DNA from: Nissolia schottii
Taxonomy: Eukaryota; Streptophyta; Magnoliopsida; Fabales; Fabaceae
Direction: 5' to 3'
Length of the DNA: 64,000 nt
Assembly: GCA_003254905.1 (NCBI GenBank)
Contig: QANU01101648.1
Span: 469,616 to 533,615 of the forward strand
A program made the translations under genes and the position numbers. Shown in pieces: positions 59,020 to 64,000 of this stretch; positions within the stretch are counted from its first letter, which is position 1, and each line of letters begins with the position of its first letter. The notes beneath the pieces are model-generated. The model was not told the origin of the DNA, did not search any database, and was given only the letters and a program-made list of their open reading frames with translations.

Positions 59020-60791
59020 GTTTATGGTTCTTGACCTCTTTTCATATAAATTGTAAAATTTTCTCACTCGGCTTTACAATTTTATCTGCATTCGCGGATA
59101 TCCACATATAATACTCGTGATGGAAAATTTTATCACTCTTAGGCTTGACAATTTTATCCGCATTCGTGGATATTCACAGATAATACCCATGATGAGACAG
59201 ATATGGGGATTTCCCACGGGTAATGAAAATGAATATTTTCAATATCTGTTTGTATCATTATGTGTTTGTTGATTGATTTATTTAACAATAATGTGATTAC
59301 ATATTTTAAAAGTGTGTACCTACATTGTTTGTTTTTCTTTTTGTATTGTTTTGCAAATTATCAAGTTGGTAGGTAGGTGGGTGAAAGATGAACCAAGTAT
59401 ATTTATCCGAAAATACCCTTTTAATTCAATTTACCAGAAAAACGCGTAAGGGATTCCAAAATTTTTAAAACTTAACATCCCCATTCAATTTTTTGCATAG
59501 ATTTCAAAAACGGGGTTGGTTTTTCAAGACAAAATCTCCATCCTATAGAACTAGACCAGACCTGAAATCGGTCCCCAAAAATTTACCAATTTTCTAAATT
59601 CTGCAGACAAGGTTTTGACTTATATTTTCTTAGGCCGATTTCTCACAACAAACCCAAACCAAAACAGTCACAACTCAGATGATACATGCATGAACATGCA
59701 TATCAAGAACAAACAAATTTTAGAGAGTTAAAAAAATAAACTCCGAGCCTTGTCTTGAAGGCTATTTACCCTGTTGTCTCTAGGCTAGGAAACTCACCTA
59801 AAGCTCACAAGCAACTTGATGATTGGTCTCATTTTGGTGAGCAATTGATGATGACAAATCTGTGATGGTGATGCTAAAAATGGGGACTTGGACAATGGTG
59901 GTGGGCGTTTTGAGGGTGATGGGTGGTTGGTGATGGTGGCTTTGGGGGGAGGAGGAGGCCGTGAGGGGAGGAGGAGGAGAGGGTTGGCTATGGTAATGAG
60001 GGGATGGAGATGGGCTGAATTTTGAAGGGTGATGGACTTTGCCTGGGAGAGAATTCGGAAGAAGCTCTTGGAGAATTTTTACTCTTGCATGTCTCAAATG
60101 AATTTTTCCAAGAAAAGAAAAATAATTTAGGCACTTATGGGTGCTTGCATGGATGGTTGGCCATGTGGCTGAAGGGGGAGCATGCATGGCAACACGTGTC
60201 CTGCCACATGTCATCATGTGGTAAGGTAGCCAGTCGAGGTGTTGTGCGTAAGATCAACACACGATTTGGGGTGCTTCGGGACACTAAAAAGTGATATTTT
60301 GGCTACATAAAATTAAAAATGGATCTAAAAAGGTAAAATAAATAATTTCATTTCAATAAAGGGTTAACACTTATCCTTGGTCTTAAATAGACCTCATATG
60401 GAAAGAAAATCAAGTTCGGGCTCCAAGGACCACGCATAACGCCAAAACGGTTACCCGAGTTTTCGCAACGTTAAAATTTTTTTGAGATGGCCCCAAATTG
60501 AGACAAAGATATTTAAGGTGCTTAGGATGACATGGAAAACCATACCAAGACACCCATTGGGTAGCCAGGCACAAATATGAAGTTATAATGGGGCTATCGG
60601 TTGATCGACGGGGCCCACCGAGACTTAACTGACAGTAAGAGGATTTAGAAAGGGCCTCACCCTTTACAAGTCGTGCCTGGGTCACAATGTTGACCCTCAA
60701 GGCCTGACTAAGTCTCTTGAACATAGACAGATAAATCACATAATTGTTCATTCAGCACATAAACGAGCATAAGGAAAAACATGGTGTTACA
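59020..60791 (-). mobile_element. Possible LTR fragment plus unassigned DNA
   Basis: At the right edge, minus-strand TGTAACACCAT (60791-60781) has the typical start of a plant Gypsy LTR. The stretch 59798-60751 has higher GC than its surroundings and open frames without recognisable domains, as often seen in LTRs. I could not place the other end or a target duplication. The (GGTGG)n-rich part at 59890-60000 is low complexity. Confidence 0.3.
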
Positions 60792-60860
60792 CGAAGTCTG
60801 CCGATATTTGGTTATAATCTGCTGATAATTCCGTCGATAGAGAGCGTTTTTCTAGTAGTG
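60792..60860. mobile_element. CACTA (En/Spm-type) transposon end
   Basis: On the minus strand the sequence starts CACTACTAGAAAAACGCTC at 60860, the canonical CACTA terminal wording. It is followed by subterminal repeats of the type TCGACGGAATTATCAGCAGA and ATCGGCAGAC. Only this end is visible. The other end was not found, and the possible LTR edge at 60791 may have truncated it. Confidence 0.55.
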
Positions 60861-62649
60861 TTATACACATGTCATGCTTTAATTGATGGGATAGGGTTGG
60901 AGCCTTTTTTTTAATTGATCGAAACACTAAACTCAACAAAAGTAACAATAAAATAATGTTGCTAACTTTAAGATTGCACTTGCAAAATCATTGCAAAACC
61001 AACAACGAATCAACCATCCCTACACCCATCAGGCATCAACAAGATCTCCAATCCCACAGAATCCAAAACCCAACCCACACACTCTAACTTAGCACTTTTA
61101 AAGCACACAAAAATAGAATCCAAGGCTCAATGATTGAGAATAGGAACGAGAGGGTTGCTGTGGTTTCTAGAAGCGCAGATGTAAGGAGCAACAATGCTAG
61201 CAGCAATATCGTTGAGCACACTATTGGAACTGTACCGCTCCACTAGGATTCATGTCACCATATCTCTACACAGAGCTGTTGTTGCATGATGTTGTGAATT
61301 TGTGCCATTGAAGTTAGCTACGACAACCTCAAAACCTTGTGTAACTGTCACCGCAACTAGCCATGCCCTCACTTCACCTTCATCGCATCTTTGGTTTGTG
61401 AGATAGTATGCCTCCATTGTCAAGCTGCCTCTCGTCTGATTGAAATAGTGTCCCTAACCACCAAAGACTGCCACAAGCAACAATTTTCATTGATATGGTT
61501 AGTGGCAAAGGAGGGATAGAGGTGAACAGTTGCATGATGAGACATTAATGATGGGGGTAGCTACAACACTGAATGTGGGATTTTTTTTTGTATCAAAATA
61601 TGAAGGACACTAGTGAATTCTGATTTAGGGGACTTCATGTTCTTTGATTTAGGGTTCTTCATGTTATTTAGAAGTTTTAAAATTCTAGGTGACTTTCGAT
61701 TTTCTTTTGATGTTCTGATATGAAAGAAGTAAATATATACGCCCAATAAGTGAAAAAAGAGTGAGGGATTTATGTATAAAATTCAAAGGTAACCTAAAAT
61801 ATATTTGGGGTCAAATTATAAAAAGAAATAGATATTGGGATTGAAACAAGATTTAACCGAGTTTTAATGAGAAGGCAATTATATTAACACGTGTCATTTG
61901 TTTATTAGTGATGCCAACAAGGAAGGGTACCTAAACCCTCTCTATAAGCTTCTTTTAGGTCATTTTGATTTACTTATCCCCTGTTCATCATCTAACAACG
62001 ACTAGGTCACCGTCCCACTCCTCTGCTTTGAGAAGTACGCCAAGCCATCGAGGACCTTGAGAATATCACGTTCCCGAACATCGAGTGGAACACCAAAACA
62101 ACAATTCCTAACAAGACCATGAAGTACAAAAATTTCAGTTGATACGGTGGATGATCGAGTCGATGTCAGGTTATTCATTTGATTCACCCTGTAACCACAT
62201 GAAGATCAAAGGATGAGGGTTTCTGGTGATCAGAAATTCGACAACACACACAAATTGGAGCTTTAAAGGTGTGATCTATTTTTTGTGTGATATGAAAGTC
62301 AATTTGGGGTTTAGGGTTGTTGACTACCTTCCTTATGTTATGATTCGTATGTTAGGAAAATTGTTGGGTATTCGTTTGCGATTTGCATGGCACTAAGAAG
62401 ATTTTTGATGTTGATGATAGAGGGGAAGTGAATGATGGGAATTTGGGTTTAGGGTTTACGATTTTTCCAAACATGATAAATGTCTTGAATCCCTGATCCT
62501 AGCAAGGAGTATAACTAAGGCAGCCACCATAGAAGGGAAGAATCTTGTATAATCATAATCCAACAAACCTCAGCAAGACAGTAACTTAAAGATTCAAAGA
62601 TTCGATCTGCAAATTTATAATCTTAAATTAATTTTAAAAAAAAATGATT
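60861..62649. other. Intergenic region
   Basis: The short frames 61561-61746 and 62002-62187 show no recognisable domain. The GC-richer part 61000-61560 has no sustained reading frame. I see no gene here. Confidence 0.4.
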
Positions 62650-62699
62650 AGTTGAAATTACTAGCATGTAAAAAGTTAATGGAAAATCCATTTCCATAT

Positions 62700-63215
62700 T
62701 TGTGAAGTCTTATTGCATTGAAATTAAGAAGGATAAAGTTTTAGATGAAGAAATTGTGGTGGTCCATTTGACTTCTAAACAAGATGATTGTTGTCCAAAT
62801 AGAAGACTTACATACTTTAATTTTCATGATGAAAGTGGTAAAACAAAGCCTCTTGAGATGTTGGAAGTCAATGATTTGTTTAGTCAAGGAATTATATTGC
62901 CCTTTGATGGAAGTACTGAGAAGAAAAAAGAAAAATGTACATGATGTGAAGGCTTCGTATGGATTGAATCTTGGAGTATATCTGGTTATGAATACGGCTA
63001 CCTTGAGATAAGGCTTTCTACTGATATTGCTTATTATGAATGCTTGAAATTGGCTACCAATTATAAAAGGTTTTGTGATCATTTCTTTGAAAAGGATCAT
63101 GCATGTATAGAAGTATAACAAAAAAAACTTGCCAAATCCTCTACTGTGGACCCTGAGATAAAANGCATGACACAGTCTACAAGTGGTAGCAAATGCTTTC
63201 CTAGAACGGTATCTG
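62700..63215 (+). pseudogene. MET1 DNA methyltransferase fragment, left arm
   Basis: Translation gives RRLTYFNFHDESGKTKPLEM, LEVNDLFSQGIILP, CEGFVWIESWSISGYE, LSTDIAYYECLKLATNYKRF, FFEKDHACIEV and KKLAKSS. This is the first RFD (replication-foci) region of plant maintenance methyltransferase MET1. A TGA at 62942-62944 stands where the family has arginine (T-R-C), and a TAA near 63117 breaks EVYKKL. Sequence before 62706 does not match the coding region and may be intron, which suggests a DNA-level copy, not a reverse-transcribed one. Only about 150 of some 1500 residues are present. It cannot make an enzyme. Confidence 0.85.
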
Positions 63216-63216
63216 G

Positions 63217-63780
63217 CAGATGTCGTTCTATAAAAGCACTTGCTATTGCACATAGATTGTGCCATGTTAGCAAGTAACTCGTCAAGACTTATATCAGGGT
63301 CCTCATCAGAAGCTTTGACAAGTATTTTTTTACACTTCTATACATGCATGAGTATTTACAAAGATATAATCATAAAACCTTTTGTAATTAGTTGCCAGTT
63401 TCAAGCGTTCATAATCAGCAATATCAGTAGAAAGCCATATCATAGAGGAACCTTCGCCATAACTTGATGCACGCCATGAATCAATGCGTATAAAGCCTTT
63501 ACATCTTGCACATTTTTCTTTTGTTCTTCTCAGTACTTCCTTCGAGGGGCAATATAACTCCTTAAATAAACAAATCATTGACTTCTAGCATCTCAAGAAG
63601 TTGTCATTTACCCCATTCAACATGAAGAATAAAGCATGTAAGCCTTCTATTTGGATGACTATTAGTTTTTCCATAAGTCAAGTGGACAACCACAATTTGT
63701 CCATCTACAAACTGATCCTTCTTCATTTCAATAGGACAAGANATCTACAAACTGATCCTTCTTCATTTCAATAGGAGAAG
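63217..63780 (-). pseudogene. MET1 DNA methyltransferase fragment, right arm
   Basis: Minus-strand pieces: QIVVVHLTYGK, PNRRLTCF, LLEMLEVNDLF, GVILPLEGSTEK, CARCKGFIRIDSW, MIWLSTDIADYERLKLATNY, then DEDPDISLDELLANMAQSM and NSKCF. Order and spacing follow the MET1 RFD region and extend beyond what is well preserved in the left arm (SLDELLA motif). Several stops and frameshifts are present. Here CARCKGF keeps the arginine lost in the left arm, so the arms decayed independently. Confidence 0.85.
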
Positions 63781-63843
63781 ATTACATAGACATGGAAATG
63801 GATTTTTCCTTTAACTCTTTACATGCTACTTATGTTGATAAAT

Positions 63844-64000
63844 TGTTTGCTTTTATTTACAATAATTTCATACTAAAAATTTGAAGCTTGAATCTATAAG
63901 CTATTGTCTAGCTGAGGTAAGTTTGTTATATTATGACTGTATATTATTCTTTCCTTCTTTGGCAGTTGCCTTAGTTATATTCCTTGCTTGGAATTGTGCT
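63844..64000. other. Right edge of the window
   Basis: AT-rich DNA beyond the palindrome. Nothing is recognised. Confidence 0.4.

Larger units (their letters stand above)
62650..63843. repeat. Loop-free palindrome of two MET1-fragment arms
   Basis: Left arm 62650-63215 and right arm 63217-63843 are inverted copies meeting at G63216 in CTGGCAG. Outer words GCATGTAAAAAGTTAATGG (62663) and the complement of 63820-63840 (GCATGTAAAGAGTTAAAGG) pair. Inner words such as TAGAACG.TATCTG pair to the centre with no loop. Both arms encode the same MET1 region, each running toward the centre. The arms differ by many substitutions, so they are not a fresh duplication. The right arm also holds a 35-40 base direct duplication around N63742. 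Confidence 0.85.

Noticed and set aside
59798..60217. 139-codon minus-strand frame rich in Pro/Ser/His
   Set aside because: It is low complexity with no family motif and lies in a GC-richer stretch that may be LTR sequence.

Overview
The window is nuclear DNA from a eudicot plant. Intron-rich genes with GT-AG junctions, Pol II/Pol III snRNA promoters, AT-rich intergenic DNA and decayed retrotransposons all show this. Gene content and repeat style look legume-like, but the sequence alone does not prove the family. The assembly has a 220-base gap (26400-26619) and several single Ns. Two of those Ns, 6364 and 63742, sit between near-identical sequences and look like unmerged contig joins.

Layout. 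1-1430 (-): first four exons of pyrroline-5-carboxylate reductase, running off the left edge. 1431-8467: repeats, including a 1.1-1.2 kb tandem duplication. 8468-9947 (+): two-exon SAM-dependent methyltransferase. 9948-14240: Copia RT fragment, an old reverse-oriented LTR and a satellite-like repeat. 14797-17524 (+): five-exon FIS1, the organelle fission adaptor. 20862-23233 (-): four-exon NRPE5/RPB5-type RNA polymerase subunit, convergent with FIS1. 23234-35492: mobile-element zone, including a hAT-like element that carries a broken PB1 gene fragment, a 1.9 kb solo LTR and a gag-only Gypsy remnant. 35493-36740 (-): single-exon glutaredoxin-like protein with a zinc-binding tail. 41888-54000: an imperfect tandem duplication. 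Each unit carries a U1 snRNA gene (-) and, about 1.1 kb away, a divergent U3 snoRNA gene (+). The second unit leads into an intact 13-exon cystathionine beta-lyase gene (52941-57159, -), while the first keeps only two of its exons. 57579-64000: a long foldback element upstream of CBL, a SINE with perfect target duplications, a CACTA end, and a 1.2 kb loop-free palindrome made from two copies of a MET1 DNA-methyltransferase fragment.

Context. CBL, glutaredoxin-like, NRPE5 and FIS1 occur here in the order I recall for Arabidopsis At3g57050-At3g57090. This indicates an old conserved block, expanded here by transposons and split by the U1/U3 duplication. The genes are housekeeping (proline and methionine synthesis, organelle fission, RNA polymerase, splicing and rRNA processing) and do not form one pathway. 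The most unusual object is the MET1-derived palindrome at the right edge. If transcribed, it would fold into a double-stranded RNA that matches a DNA methyltransferase message.
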